Origin: Pyxidicoccus parkwaysis
GTDB taxonomy: Bacteria > Myxococcota > Myxococcia > Myxococcales > Myxococcaceae
Reading direction: 5' to 3'
DNA: 64,000 nt
Assembly (NCBI RefSeq): GCF_017301735.1
Contig: NZ_CP071090.1
Span: 2,046,001-2,110,000 of the forward strand
The notes under the pieces were generated by a model, which did no database searches, was not told the origin of the DNA, and saw only the letters and a program-made list of their open reading frames with translations. A program made the translations under genes and the position numbers. Positions 1 through 7,334 of the stretch are shown piece by piece (the first letter of the stretch is position 1; the number at the start of each line of letters is the position of its first letter).

Positions 1-803
1 CTCGGCGCGGGCTGTGCCGCCGTCTCCGGCTGCTGCTCGACGCGCACCTCGGCCGGCGCGGGCTGCTGCTGGCGCTGCATGCCGGTGGCAGCCACCTCCA
101 GCGCTTCTCGCGTGGCCGTCGTGGCAGGCAGGGCAGGGGGCGGAGCCGCGCGGGAGGCCGTCTGCGAGGGCGCAGCGCTCACCACCTCCTGCTGTACGTC
201 CTCGGTGGGCTGCTCATCGGCGGGCAACTCCTCGCGCACGTACAGGCCGCCGAAGGCCTCCGGGTACGCCTTGCGCAGCGCGGCCACGCGGGCGCACTTC
301 TCGATCATGGTCGTGGGAATCTTCGCCCACAGCGGCGTTGTCTGGACGTAGCCGCTGAAGTCCAGCCACACCACGACGGGCAGCTTCCCGTCGCGCACCA
401 CCCGGGCCCACGCGCCGACGAGTGCGCCCTTACGCTTGGCCGGGTTGAAGCGGTGCACCACCTCGCCCTTGCCCTGGTCCAGGCTGATTTCGTCCTCCGC
501 GAAGACAGCGGACGCCTGGAGCCCTCGGAAGTCCGGGAAGCGCTCGGCACGGGCGAGCATGCCGGCCTCGCTGGGCTGGAACTCGTGCTTCGTCACCCAC
601 TGGGGCCGCTCGCGGTTGCCCACGTTGAGCCGGCGCGCGACGCAGAAGGCTTCCTTCAGCAGCGGGTCCAGGCCACTGCGCCGGCACTGCTCCATGAAGA
701 GGAGGAACTCGTCCTCGCTGATGCCCTTGGGGCAGATGGTCCGCCGCACGAGTTCCGCGCGCTCCGGAGTCCAGCCGTTGTGGGGCACGTTGCCGTCAGC
801 CAT
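1..803 (-). CDS. bet: Bet/RecT-family phage recombination protein (partial, C-terminus outside window)
   Basis: About 267 codons are visible; the gene runs off the left edge. ATG at 803 follows a GAGGAG about 9 nt upstream. The protein opens with a segment on a right-handed repeat of acidic and aromatic residues containing GLDPLLKEAF, then a central part with AWARVVRDGKLPVVVW and a KCARVAALRKAYPEAFGGLY block, which is the signature of lambda Bet/RecT annealing proteins. These proteins coat single-stranded DNA and anneal complementary strands during phage recombination. After residue ~200 the sequence becomes a low-complexity Ala/Pro/Gln tail. It sits at the end of a leftward run of small genes, 13 nt after the previous stop. 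Family call is by motif recall; no partner exonuclease is visible in the window, it could lie further left. Confidence 0.82.
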   Translation of the reverse strand, partial: MADGNVPHNGWTPERAELVRRTICPKGISEDEFLLFMEQCRRSGLDPLLKEAFCVARRLNVGNRERPQWVTKHEFQPSEAGMLARAERFPDFRGLQASAVFAEDEISLDQGKGEVVHRFNPAKRKGALVGAWARVVRDGKLPVVVWLDFSGYVQTTPLWAKIPTTMIEKCARVAALRKAYPEAFGGLYVREELPADEQPTEDVQQEVVSAAPSQTASRAAPPPALPATTATREALEVAATGMQRQQQPAPAEVRVEQQPETAAQPAP

Positions 804-816
804 GGGTGTCGTCTCC

Positions 817-1020
817 TCACTCGTAGCGCTCGCCGGCTTCCTGCTCAGCACGGCGCAGCAGCTCCCGCTCTTCGGCGGTGATGTCGTCCACTTCGTCCAG
901 CCACTCGAAGTCCCGCCACCGGTGAGCCCCCTCGTGCCCGTCCTCGCGCTCGCACAGCACCCAGCTGCGCTCCGGGTGCTCCGCGAATGCGTGACAGAGG
1001 TAGAGGAAGTTGGAAGGCAT
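817..1020 (-). CDS. Small hypothetical protein of the mobile element
   Basis: A 67-residue acidic protein not recognised as a known family. ATG at 1020 has GAGG about 6 nt upstream, and the stop lies 13 nt before the Bet start, so both are probably co-transcribed and translated in series. It contains a Cys-x6-Gly-His-x-Gly-x-His-like segment (CEREDGHEGAH), which resembles metal-binding patches in small phage proteins, followed by a charged helix ending in GERYE. Function unknown; a role linked to the annealing protein is only inferred from position. Confidence 0.55.
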   Translation of the reverse strand: MPSNFLYLCHAFAEHPERSWVLCEREDGHEGAHRWRDFEWLDEVDDITAEERELLRRAEQEAGERYE

Positions 1021-1063
1021 TGGGACCTCTTGAGTCCCATGCTGTAAGCCCTACGTCTGACAT

Positions 1064-1465
1064 CTATTTTGACTCGTGCTCCATGGCGTTGAGCGCGGCG
1101 ACTCCGGCCGCCCACTTCGCCTTCCGCGCCCACCACGTCTCCACGTCGAGAAAGGTGTGCAGTGCGAGTTCCGCAGCACGGAGCGCCACCACCTCACCTC
1201 GGTAGTGCGTCACCGCGCGCTGTTCCTCGTGCCACAGGCGCTGCGTGGCACGGGTGCCGTCAGGCGTGAGGCGGGCCAACGCGTCCTCAGCCGCACGGAG
1301 CGCCTCCACCGCCTTCGCCTGCCGCGCGGGGATTCCAGCGGCCTCGGCCAGCGCCTCACGAATGGCGGCGTCCTGCTCCGGCCTCCACCACGCTTCCAGT
1401 GCGCGAAGCCGCTGGCAGGCGTCGCCCAGTTCGCCGACAGGTTGTGGTGATGCGCAGGCCGTCAC
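1064..1465 (-). CDS. Hypothetical alpha-helical protein of the mobile element
   Basis: 133 residues, read from a GTG at 1465 that overlaps the stop codon of the preceding small gene (GTGA), which points to translational coupling. The same frame stays open far upstream, but that extension covers the divergent control region and is not credible. The sequence is rich in Ala, Glu, Arg and Leu with regular heptad-like spacing and several Trp (ALEAWWRPEQ, DVETWWARKAKW), so a helical bundle or coiled coil is likely. No family recognised. Part of the leftward operon ending in the Bet gene. Confidence 0.55.
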   Translation of the reverse strand: MTACASPQPVGELGDACQRLRALEAWWRPEQDAAIREALAEAAGIPARQAKAVEALRAAEDALARLTPDGTRATQRLWHEEQRAVTHYRGEVVALRAAELALHTFLDVETWWARKAKWAAGVAALNAMEHESK

Positions 1466-1677
1466 GGCAATGCCCCTGCATCCCGAAGCGCGAGCTGGAT
1501 GCGCTCCACGAGTCCGAGCGGCCAGCCCTCCGGCTCGCCCTGCGTTTCCAGCACCTCGTGGACCTCCAGAAGGGTGCTCGTCACCGTTGGCGCCCCGGGA
1601 TTGCCCTCGTGCGCTGCGGACGCCTCCGCTGTCTGCTTCTCGTTCGTCATTGAATCCCCCGCTACTGGTGCTGTCAT
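1462..1677 (-). CDS. Small hypothetical protein, first gene of leftward operon
   Basis: About 71 residues from ATG at 1677, chosen because GAGG lies 6 nt upstream. Alternatives are ATG at 1755 (adds a Gly/Arg-rich, non-protein-like stretch with a weak ribosome site) and ATG at 1650 (GGGGGA 4 nt upstream). The C-terminal half (TLLEVHEVLETQGEPEGWPLGLVERIQLALRD, split here only by reading) looks like a compact helical domain. The stop overlaps the GTG start of the next gene. No family recognised. Confidence 0.45.
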   Translation of the reverse strand: MTAPVAGDSMTNEKQTAEASAAHEGNPGAPTVTSTLLEVHEVLETQGEPEGWPLGLVERIQLALRDAGALP

Positions 1678-1778
1678 CGGCGTCCTCGCGTCTTGCTGAC
1701 CGCTCGCGCCCACGCGCCGCCCCTCTCCCTCCCGGGAGCCCCGTCCGTCCGTCATCTTTAATCTGCATATTGCTCGTA

Positions 1779-1800
1779 TTTGATATCAAATCAAGTTGAT
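1779..1800. promoter_or_regulatory. Overlapping palindromes in divergent control region (candidate operator)
   Basis: A perfect 12-bp palindrome TTTGATATCAAA (1779-1790) is overlapped by ATCAAGTTGAT (1790-1800), itself a palindrome around a central G. They lie in a clearly AT-rich island between the leftward small-gene operon and the rightward gene at 1886, where control of both directions would be expected. Such a site suits an element-encoded repressor. No repressor gene is visible in the window, so the binding protein is unknown. Confidence 0.5.
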
Positions 1801-1885
1801 GTTCGAGTGATTGTGAGGATACGGTTTTCGGGCAAGACCGTCGGCACTGTTGCGGTCCCACCAGCAACCACATAAGGAGGCGCGC

Positions 1886-2248
1886 ATGGGCGCCGTCACC
1901 GCGGCCCTGAAAGAGGACGTGATGCCGATGTTCGAGAGGCGCGGCCCGCTGGACGTCATCATCCAGAAGCCGGCGCGGCTGCCGAAGAGGGAGTGGCTGA
2001 AGCTTCAGGTCGTAAGAAACCGGGAACGGGAGGCCAATGCGGTGTCCCCATTTACGGGGCGCAAGGTCTCCCGGAATGACGCCCTCTGGGCCATCGTCGT
2101 GCGCGGCCTGGCGGCCTACGAGGCGGAGCACGGTCCCATCTCGGTCTCTGACGAGGACGGCATCGAGGACGATGAGGAGACGCCGGTGGAGAGGTCGGGA
2201 GCGCGGCCCGTGGCGAAGAAGGGCGCGGGCCCGAAGGCGAAGAAGTAG
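1886..2248 (+). CDS. Hypothetical basic/acidic small protein of the mobile element
   Basis: 120 residues from ATG at 1886, which has an excellent AAGGAGG 6 nt upstream; an in-frame ATG at 1850 lacks one. The N-terminal two thirds look folded (DVMPMFERRGPLDVIIQKPA, then a basic KREWLKLQVVRNRERE stretch and DALWAIVVRGLAAYEAEHG). The C-terminus is a disordered acidic patch followed by a Lys/Ala-rich tail (KKGAGPKAKK) typical of nucleic-acid-binding tails. Divergent from the Bet operon and sharing its AT-rich control region. Not recognised; a DNA-binding role is a guess from charge. Confidence 0.6.
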   Translation: MGAVTAALKEDVMPMFERRGPLDVIIQKPARLPKREWLKLQVVRNREREANAVSPFTGRKVSRNDALWAIVVRGLAAYEAEHGPISVSDEDGIEDDEETPVERSGARPVAKKGAGPKAKK

Positions 2249-2319
2249 GCAGGGAAGTCGGGGATGGACGGTACAGTCCCGCTCGGGCGCCCAGCGTCCA
2301 GGCATCCAAGGAAGAGGGC

Positions 2320-3294
2320 ATGCGAGGAAGCGTGAATACCGGCCGGGCTGGTACGTCAGACGGCGCGCGCGGAGGTGGGCGAGGGGAGCAGCGTGGCCCG
2401 CGCACCAACGATGACCGGCCGACTGACCGGGTGGGCCCGTACCACCTCAGCCGCTGCATTGAGAGAGGGAGTCAGCACGGAGACCTGTACCTTGCCCGCG
2501 ACCTGCGCACTGGGGACGCCGCCCTGGTGGCACGCCCCGTCGTGGATGCGGCACAGCTCCTCCCCACCACGCCGCTCGAGGTGCTGGACCAGTACCCCAG
2601 CGCGTCCGTGGAGGTGTCGCTGAAGTCCTCTGACTCTCCTGCATACCGAGCTGTGGTGATTCGTGCTGCTTCCTCAGCTTCGCCGGCCAAGCTCAACGAG
2701 GAGCTGACCGCCGTGGCCGAGGACATGCCGAAGTTGCTGGAGAGCGCGCTGGAACGCCCCGACGCGCGTGACCACCTCCTGTCGCCCCCTCTCACTCGGG
2801 CACAGCGAGCACGGGGGCGCCTCCGGAAGCACCTGGTGCGGACACGCCAGTTGGCGGCTCGCCGATGGAAGGACGTCGCTCTCGTCGCCGCTGTGGCAGG
2901 GTTCCTCGGGCTGTTGTGGCATCGCCCCCAGCCAGCCCCCGCCGAGTCCTCGCGCGTTGCAGTGACCGCGCCTGTCCAGCAGCAGCCGGGCCAGGACGCG
3001 CTCACTTCCAGTGTGGGCGAAGCCGCAGTGAACGAGCTTGACGTCGTGCCGCCCGTTCCGCTGTTCGAGCCGAATGGGACACTGCTCATCGCGCTCGACA
3101 TGCCCAATCGCCCATTCAAGGGGCAGAAGAAGCCGGACTGCCGGAAGAGCCAAGAGTCAATAAACGGTGGGTGCTGGGTGAAGGTCGCCGCGAAGCCGCC
3201 GTGTGGCGATGACTTCTACGAGCACGACGATGCGTGCTGGGCGCCCGTCATGGTTCGCGACGGCAAGGAAACCACGCAGCCGATTTCGAAGTAA
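2320..3294 (+). CDS. Degenerate serine/threonine-kinase-like membrane protein
   Basis: 324 residues; ATG at 2320 follows AGGAAGAG. Residues ~38-75 (VGPYHLSRCIERG, LYLARDLRTGDAALVARPV) copy the start of a Hanks-type kinase N-lobe, but the glycine loop is eroded and no HRD, DFG or C-lobe follows, so it should be catalytically dead. A basic stretch and one hydrophobic segment (ALVAAVAGFLGLLW, ~residues 190-203) suggest a single membrane span. The C-terminal ~80 residues form a small cysteine module with pattern C-x-Lys, INGGCW, PPCGDDFYEHDDACWAP. The overall layout recalls kinase-like proteins seen in myxobacterial accessory regions (from memory). Role unknown. Confidence 0.6.
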   Translation: MRGSVNTGRAGTSDGARGGGRGEQRGPRTNDDRPTDRVGPYHLSRCIERGSQHGDLYLARDLRTGDAALVARPVVDAAQLLPTTPLEVLDQYPSASVEVSLKSSDSPAYRAVVIRAASSASPAKLNEELTAVAEDMPKLLESALERPDARDHLLSPPLTRAQRARGRLRKHLVRTRQLAARRWKDVALVAAVAGFLGLLWHRPQPAPAESSRVAVTAPVQQQPGQDALTSSVGEAAVNELDVVPPVPLFEPNGTLLIALDMPNRPFKGQKKPDCRKSQESINGGCWVKVAAKPPCGDDFYEHDDACWAPVMVRDGKETTQPISK

Positions 3295-3897
3295 CGGGAC
3301 TTGAATTCCCCGCATTGTCGCAGTACTCGTGGACCCGCAGTACTTCGCAGTCGCCGCTGAGCTAGAGACAGCGGCTCCTCCATGTAGCCATTCAAGATGC
3401 TCTGGCCGGACGTGATGGTCTCGCCAGAGCTAGGGCCCTGCAACCACGTGATGGTGCTGCACGTGTGCCCGCGGGTTCCCGCTGGTGTTCTCTAGCCACC
3501 AGCGGGGCCTGTCTTTGGAGGCGCCATGGGAAGCTCGACGTTCGTCGTCCCACTGAGCAACTCGCCCGAGCACGCGGTGCCGAGCATCGGTCCGGCACCT
3601 CTCCCTCTACCGCTTCGGACGGTGCGTCTACGTTCGGCACTGTCCTCGCCCTCGCTGTACGCACTGCGGTGCGTCCTGGCGGGCGCCTGTCGTCGCAGTT
3701 CTGCCGGCATGTACGTGCAACCCGATTGCGACGAACGCCCGCCCTGAGTTGGCCCGCCGGTTGCTGACACACGCGCGCGTGGGTGTGCCTGGTGGTTCCA
3801 GCCAGGACACGTGCGGACGTTGAGGCAACCTGTAGAGTTGGTGCCTCATTTCAAACCTAGTTATTTGTTCAGCGACGCGTCCGAATGGGGAAAGTAG
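3295..3897. other. About 600 bp with no convincing gene
   Basis: Short open frames exist on both strands, but none has a good ribosome site together with protein-like composition or a recognisable domain. GC skew between codon positions is weaker than in the flanking genes. The last ~70 bp before 3898 are relatively AT-rich (CAAACCTAGTTATTTGTTCAG) and probably hold the promoter for the excisionase-integrase pair. No repeat or RNA gene recognised. Confidence 0.5.
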
Positions 3898-4209
3898 ATG
3901 AGCGAGGAGCGAGGTAGTGGAGCAGGAGTCACAGAGGACCGTGGTGCAGGCGAGGTGACGACGAGTGTCCGGGCACGTAAGCGCGTGAAGCGCGTGCCAG
4001 TTCCGCGCAGCGCCCTTCCTCCTGACCATTGGAGCGTCGACGACGTCGCCGCGTTCGCGGGGCGCTCAAAGGACTGGGTCTACAGCCAGGTAGCTGCCGG
4101 CGAAATTCCGTACTCGAAGCGGGGTGGACTGCTCTTCTTCGACCCGGACACCGTTGCGAAGTGGCTCGTCGGCAAGCCGGTGGCGGTGTCGAAGGCCCGA
4201 GGGCAATAG
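3898..4209 (+). CDS. Excisionase-like helix-turn-helix protein
   Basis: 103 residues. After a disordered, basic N-terminal third, residues ~45-95 form a MerR/AlpA-type winged helix seen in phage excisionases: WSVDDVAAFAGRSKDWVYSQ is the turn-helix part and GEIPYSKRGGLLFFDPDTVAKWL is the wing and terminal helix. Such proteins bend attachment-site DNA and steer the integrase toward excision, or regulate it. The stop is 2 nt before the integrase ATG, so the two are an operon. Alternatively it is simply a transcriptional regulator of the element. Confidence 0.78.
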   Translation: MSEERGSGAGVTEDRGAGEVTTSVRARKRVKRVPVPRSALPPDHWSVDDVAAFAGRSKDWVYSQVAAGEIPYSKRGGLLFFDPDTVAKWLVGKPVAVSKARGQ

Positions 4210-4211
4210 CG

Positions 4212-5381
4212 ATGGCCGGCGTCCGCAAGAAGGGACAGCGCTTCTACGCCATCTTCAAGGACGTCACCGGGAAGAAGGTGGAGCGGCCGGTGAAGGCCCG
4301 TACGCTCACGGAAGCGCGGCGGCGTGCGAACGAGCTTGAGGAGGTGGCATGGAGCAGGCGCAACCATCTGAAGGTGGCGCCCAGCTCGGAGCCGTTGGCC
4401 GAGGTCGCGCCAAGGTTCCTGCACAGCATTCGCCACCACGCGAGCTATCCGAGCATCGAGTCCCGGTGGCGCCTTCACATCCTTCCCGCATTGGGCGAGA
4501 TGCCTCTCGGAGTCATCCGGGCCACGGACATTGACGAGTTGCTCGCTGCGAAGCGCGACGAGGAGTACGGCCAACAGACGCGCCGCCATCTTCGGATGAC
4601 AGTCTCCGCATTCTTCAAATGGGCGAAGAAGGCAGGACTCGTCGACGCCAATCCCGTTGAGCACGTGAAGCTCATCCCGGTGCCGACACCGGCGCCGAAG
4701 GCGTTTACCTGGGAGCAGGTCGAGGCGCTGCGCGACGCGGCCGGGCCCCAGTGGCTGAAGGACCTCATCTGGGTGGCGGCACACCTGGCGCTGCGCTACT
4801 CGGAGCTGCGCCGTGTCACATGGCCGGACGTGGACCTGCAGCAACGTCTCGTAGCGGTGCGCAGGAGCAAGACGGACCAGCCTCGGCCTGCCGTGATTCC
4901 CGCCGTTCTCGTCCCCTACATGCAGGAGATGTGGAGGCGGAGGCGGGGACAGTTCCTCTTTTCGTATGAGGACGGCGGCCAGCTCCCGGTGACGAGCCCG
5001 GACGCGCGCTTCAAGGCCGCGATGAAGGCTGCGGCGCTGGTCTCAGGCTACGAGCTCGTCTGCCGGCGCAAGGGTTGTGGGTACGTCGAGGCTTCGGCCA
5101 AGGGGAAGTCGACTCCGTGTCCAAAGTGCGGCTTCGCCCTGTGGCCGCGGGCGCTCCCAGCGCGGTTCAGCTTCAAGGACCTGCGCTCGACGGCGATTAC
5201 CCGCATCATCGACATGACGGGCAACCCTCGGGCAGCTCAGCTTCAGGCGGCCCACGAGGACATCCGCACGACGCTTCGTCACTACCATGCGCCGGATCTG
5301 GACGTGCAGCGGGAGGCGGTGGACCGCGCCTTCGCTGCCGTGCACTCCACCGGCCCACAAGGCTCGAAGGCTTCCACCTAG
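4212..5381 (+). CDS. int: Tyrosine recombinase / phage-type integrase with inserted zinc ribbon
   Basis: 389 residues from ATG at 4212; a longer open frame upstream overlaps the excisionase gene and is rejected. Layout: arm-binding N-terminus (1-60), SAM-like core-binding domain (~62-155), catalytic domain (~165-375). Active-site residues visible: Arg195 in ALRYSELRR, Lys220, the box Lys322-Asp-Leu-Arg325 (Lys replacing the usual His), His348 in AAHEDIRTT and nucleophile Tyr358 in LRHYHA. Between Lys220 and the KDLR box lies an insertion with Cys284, Cys289, Cys303 and Cys306, a zinc-ribbon pattern. The gene points toward the tRNA-Arg 3' fragment 134 bp downstream, the expected attachment site. 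Confidence 0.93.
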   Translation: MAGVRKKGQRFYAIFKDVTGKKVERPVKARTLTEARRRANELEEVAWSRRNHLKVAPSSEPLAEVAPRFLHSIRHHASYPSIESRWRLHILPALGEMPLGVIRATDIDELLAAKRDEEYGQQTRRHLRMTVSAFFKWAKKAGLVDANPVEHVKLIPVPTPAPKAFTWEQVEALRDAAGPQWLKDLIWVAAHLALRYSELRRVTWPDVDLQQRLVAVRRSKTDQPRPAVIPAVLVPYMQEMWRRRRGQFLFSYEDGGQLPVTSPDARFKAAMKAAALVSGYELVCRRKGCGYVEASAKGKSTPCPKCGFALWPRALPARFSFKDLRSTAITRIIDMTGNPRAAQLQAAHEDIRTTLRHYHAPDLDVQREAVDRAFAAVHSTGPQGSKAST

Positions 5382-5400
5382 TTTCCACCTACGGAAGCCG

Positions 5401-5420
5401 AAACCACCCCAAACCACCCA
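5401..5420. repeat. Short direct repeats between integrase and attachment site
   Basis: AAACCACCC occurs twice with a 10-bp period (5401-5409 and 5411-5419), with looser relatives nearby (AACCCACC, CCAACCCAACC). One helical turn spacing, immediately between the integrase stop and the tRNA fragment, fits arm-type integrase or excisionase binding sites. This is inference from position and spacing. Confidence 0.35.
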
Positions 5421-5514
5421 AGCGCTTCCGAACCCACCTCAGGTCAAACCCTAGAAAAGACGAGCGTTTCCCATGCCAACCCAACCGAGCCGAAGGCGTC
5501 CGACGCCGAAAACC

Positions 5515-5559
5515 GGCCTCCGGAGCCAAAGGCCACAGGTTCGAATCCTGTATCGCGCG
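5515..5559 (+). other. Element attachment site: 3' part of a tRNA-Arg(CCG) gene
   Basis: From the anticodon loop onward the sequence matches a tRNA-Arg with anticodon CCG: loop CTCCGGA (5518-5524), 3' anticodon stem GCCAA (5525-5529), variable AGGCC, T-arm ACAGG-TTCGAAT-CCTGT (5535-5551), acceptor strand ATCGCGC (5552-5558) and discriminator G5559. No CCA is encoded. There is no D-arm or 5' acceptor strand upstream (GCGCGAT is absent), and the 5' anticodon stem does not pair, so this is a fragment. Integrases commonly use tRNA 3' ends; the functional tRNA should lie at the other end of the element, left of the window. Confidence 0.8.
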
Positions 5560-5565
5560 CTGGTA

Positions 5566-5620
5566 GAAGGGCCCGGAATCTCAGGGGATTTCCCTTGGAT
5601 TCCGGGCCCTTCGTCTTTTT
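5566..5620 (+). terminator. Rho-independent terminator of the tRNA-Arg locus
   Basis: A perfect 15-bp stem, GAAGGGCCCGGAATC (5566-5580) with GATTCCGGGCCCTTC (5598-5612), a 17-nt loop, then GTCTTTTT. It starts 7 nt after the tRNA fragment, so it is the chromosomal tRNA terminator left on this side of the insertion. It also separates the element from the next gene. Confidence 0.88.
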
Positions 5621-5735
5621 CCGCCCTGAATGCCGAGCAGCGAGCGCTTCGCTCGACTCCACCGCCACTTGCCTGGAAAGAGCCTCGCGTGCGACTCAGG
5701 CACGCGTATTCCCGAGATTCGGGCCAGGAGCGGAA

Positions 5736-7244
5736 ATGAAGAGTCGTGTTGGACTGTGTGCATTGGGCCTGCTGGTGCTGGTGGGGGCCCTGGGGTGTGG
5801 AGATGACAAGCCCGGCGACGCCGTGAAGCAGGCGGCGGCGCCCACCGGTGTCACCGCGACGGCGGGTGATGGGCAGGCCGCGGTGAGCTGGACGGGGCCC
5901 ACGGACAACGGCGGCAGCGCCATCACCGGCTACACCGTCCAGGCCCTCACCAACGGAGCCGTCGCGAAGTCGGTGAAGAGCACCTCGACGTCCACCACCG
6001 TGACGGGGCTCACCAACGGCAAGGCCTATACCTTCACCGTGGCGGCCACCAATTCGGTGGGAGACAGCCCGTTCTCCGCGCCCTCGTCCGCCGTGACGCC
6101 GTACTCCGTCCCCGGTGCGCCTCACGACATCGTGGCCACGCCCGGCAACCAGCAGGTGGCGCTGAGCTGGCAGGCGCCGGAGGGCATGGACATGCCCATC
6201 ACCGGCTACTCGGTCGTCATCAAGCAGGGGGAGACCGAGCTCCCCCGCCAGCAGGCCACCAGCACGAGCGCCACCATCACCGGCCTGACGAATGGCAAGG
6301 CGTACACGTTCACCGTGACGGCCACCAACGCGGTGGTGGCGGGGCCGGTCTCCGCTCCCGTCGTCGCCACGCCGCGCACGACGCCGGGGGCTCCCCAGGT
6401 CACCGCCTCGCCCGTGTACAGCGTTCCCAATCAGGTGCAGGTGACGTGGTCGCTGGATGACGACGGCGGCAACACCGTCACGGGCTACACGGTGACGGTC
6501 CGGTCGGGAGAGACGGTGGTGAAGACACTGGAGTCCACGGAGAAATCACTGAGGGTCGACTCGCTCCCCAGCTTCAAGCTCTATTCCTTCACCGTGGTGG
6601 CCACCAATGAGGCAGGAGACGGCCAGGTCTCCGCGCCCGCGTCCGCCACGCCCTACGAGTTCTCCGGACCTCCGCAGAACCTTTCCTGCACCGCGAGCGT
6701 GGGAGAGGAGCCGGCGTTCGTCGATTGCTCCTGGAAGCCGCCTCTCTACGACGGGGGCTGGCCAGTCTTCGGCTACCTGGTGACCCTGCATGATTCTCCC
6801 CCCGACCGCAGCAGCTACCTGCCGGTCGCGGAGTTCCGCACGACGGACCTGCACTTGCGGATGGACAGTCTGAAGAATGGGTATCGCTACATGGTCTATG
6901 TGGCCGCCGAGACCGAGTCGGGGCTCTGGACGGAAGCGACGCGGGAGAACCTCACCCCCTATACGGTTCCCTCCAAGGTGACGCAGCTCACCGCGCAGCC
7001 CAAGGATGGTGCCGTCGTCCTGGATTGGGAGACCCCGTTCGAGGGCGGACGGTTCGTGCACACCTGGCACATCACCGTGGAGCCGGGCGGCCAGAAGATT
7101 ACGCAAAGCTACCTGGACGCGACCGCGGCCGAAATCACGGGGTTGACGAACGGAACGACGTACACCTTCACCCTCGTCGGGGAGAACGTCGCCGGATTCT
7201 CGGAGCCGGCGGAGATTCAAGCCACGCCCGTGGGCCCGAAGTAG
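5736..7244 (+). CDS. Fibronectin type III repeat lipoprotein
   Basis: 502 residues from ATG at 5736 (AGGAG about 6 nt upstream). The N-terminus is a lipoprotein signal with lipobox LGC, so the mature protein is lipid-anchored and likely at the outer membrane or surface. It then consists of five or six tandem Fn3 domains of ~90 residues; each shows the pattern P-x-x-V, V-x-L-x-W, GYTV, then SATITGLTNGKAYTFTVTATN and a closing VTP/ATP. No catalytic domain is seen. Adhesion, matrix binding or a scaffold role would be typical but is not shown. It is the first chromosomal gene beyond the attachment site. Confidence 0.85.
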   Translation: MKSRVGLCALGLLVLVGALGCGDDKPGDAVKQAAAPTGVTATAGDGQAAVSWTGPTDNGGSAITGYTVQALTNGAVAKSVKSTSTSTTVTGLTNGKAYTFTVAATNSVGDSPFSAPSSAVTPYSVPGAPHDIVATPGNQQVALSWQAPEGMDMPITGYSVVIKQGETELPRQQATSTSATITGLTNGKAYTFTVTATNAVVAGPVSAPVVATPRTTPGAPQVTASPVYSVPNQVQVTWSLDDDGGNTVTGYTVTVRSGETVVKTLESTEKSLRVDSLPSFKLYSFTVVATNEAGDGQVSAPASATPYEFSGPPQNLSCTASVGEEPAFVDCSWKPPLYDGGWPVFGYLVTLHDSPPDRSSYLPVAEFRTTDLHLRMDSLKNGYRYMVYVAAETESGLWTEATRENLTPYTVPSKVTQLTAQPKDGAVVLDWETPFEGGRFVHTWHITVEPGGQKITQSYLDATAAEITGLTNGTTYTFTLVGENVAGFSEPAEIQATPVGPK

Positions 7245-7269
7245 GCGCGCGTTCCACGGCGTGAAGCTA

Positions 7270-7308
7270 CAGAGGGTCGGGCGCCCCACGCGGGCTTCCG
7301 GCCCTCTG
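7270..7308. terminator. Hairpin between convergent genes
   Basis: CAGAGGGTCGG (7270-7280) pairs with CCGGCCCTCTG (7298-7308) through 11 base pairs including one G-U. It is followed by TCATTT only, so the U tract is weak. Position between two convergent genes suggests a shared terminator. Confidence 0.5.
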
Positions 7309-7334
7309 TCATTTCCAGACTCCGACGACGGCCG

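Noticed and set aside
1466-2305. Upstream extension of the leftward gene ending at 1064
   Set aside because: It crosses the AT-rich divergent control region and the gene at 1886; the GTG at 1465 with a coupled stop explains the coding part.
3216-3772. Several short open frames in the gap before the excisionase gene
   Set aside because: No ribosome site plus protein-like composition in any of them.
5440-5560. A complete tRNA gene
   Set aside because: Only the part from the anticodon loop to the 3' end is present; no D-arm or 5' acceptor strand could be found upstream.
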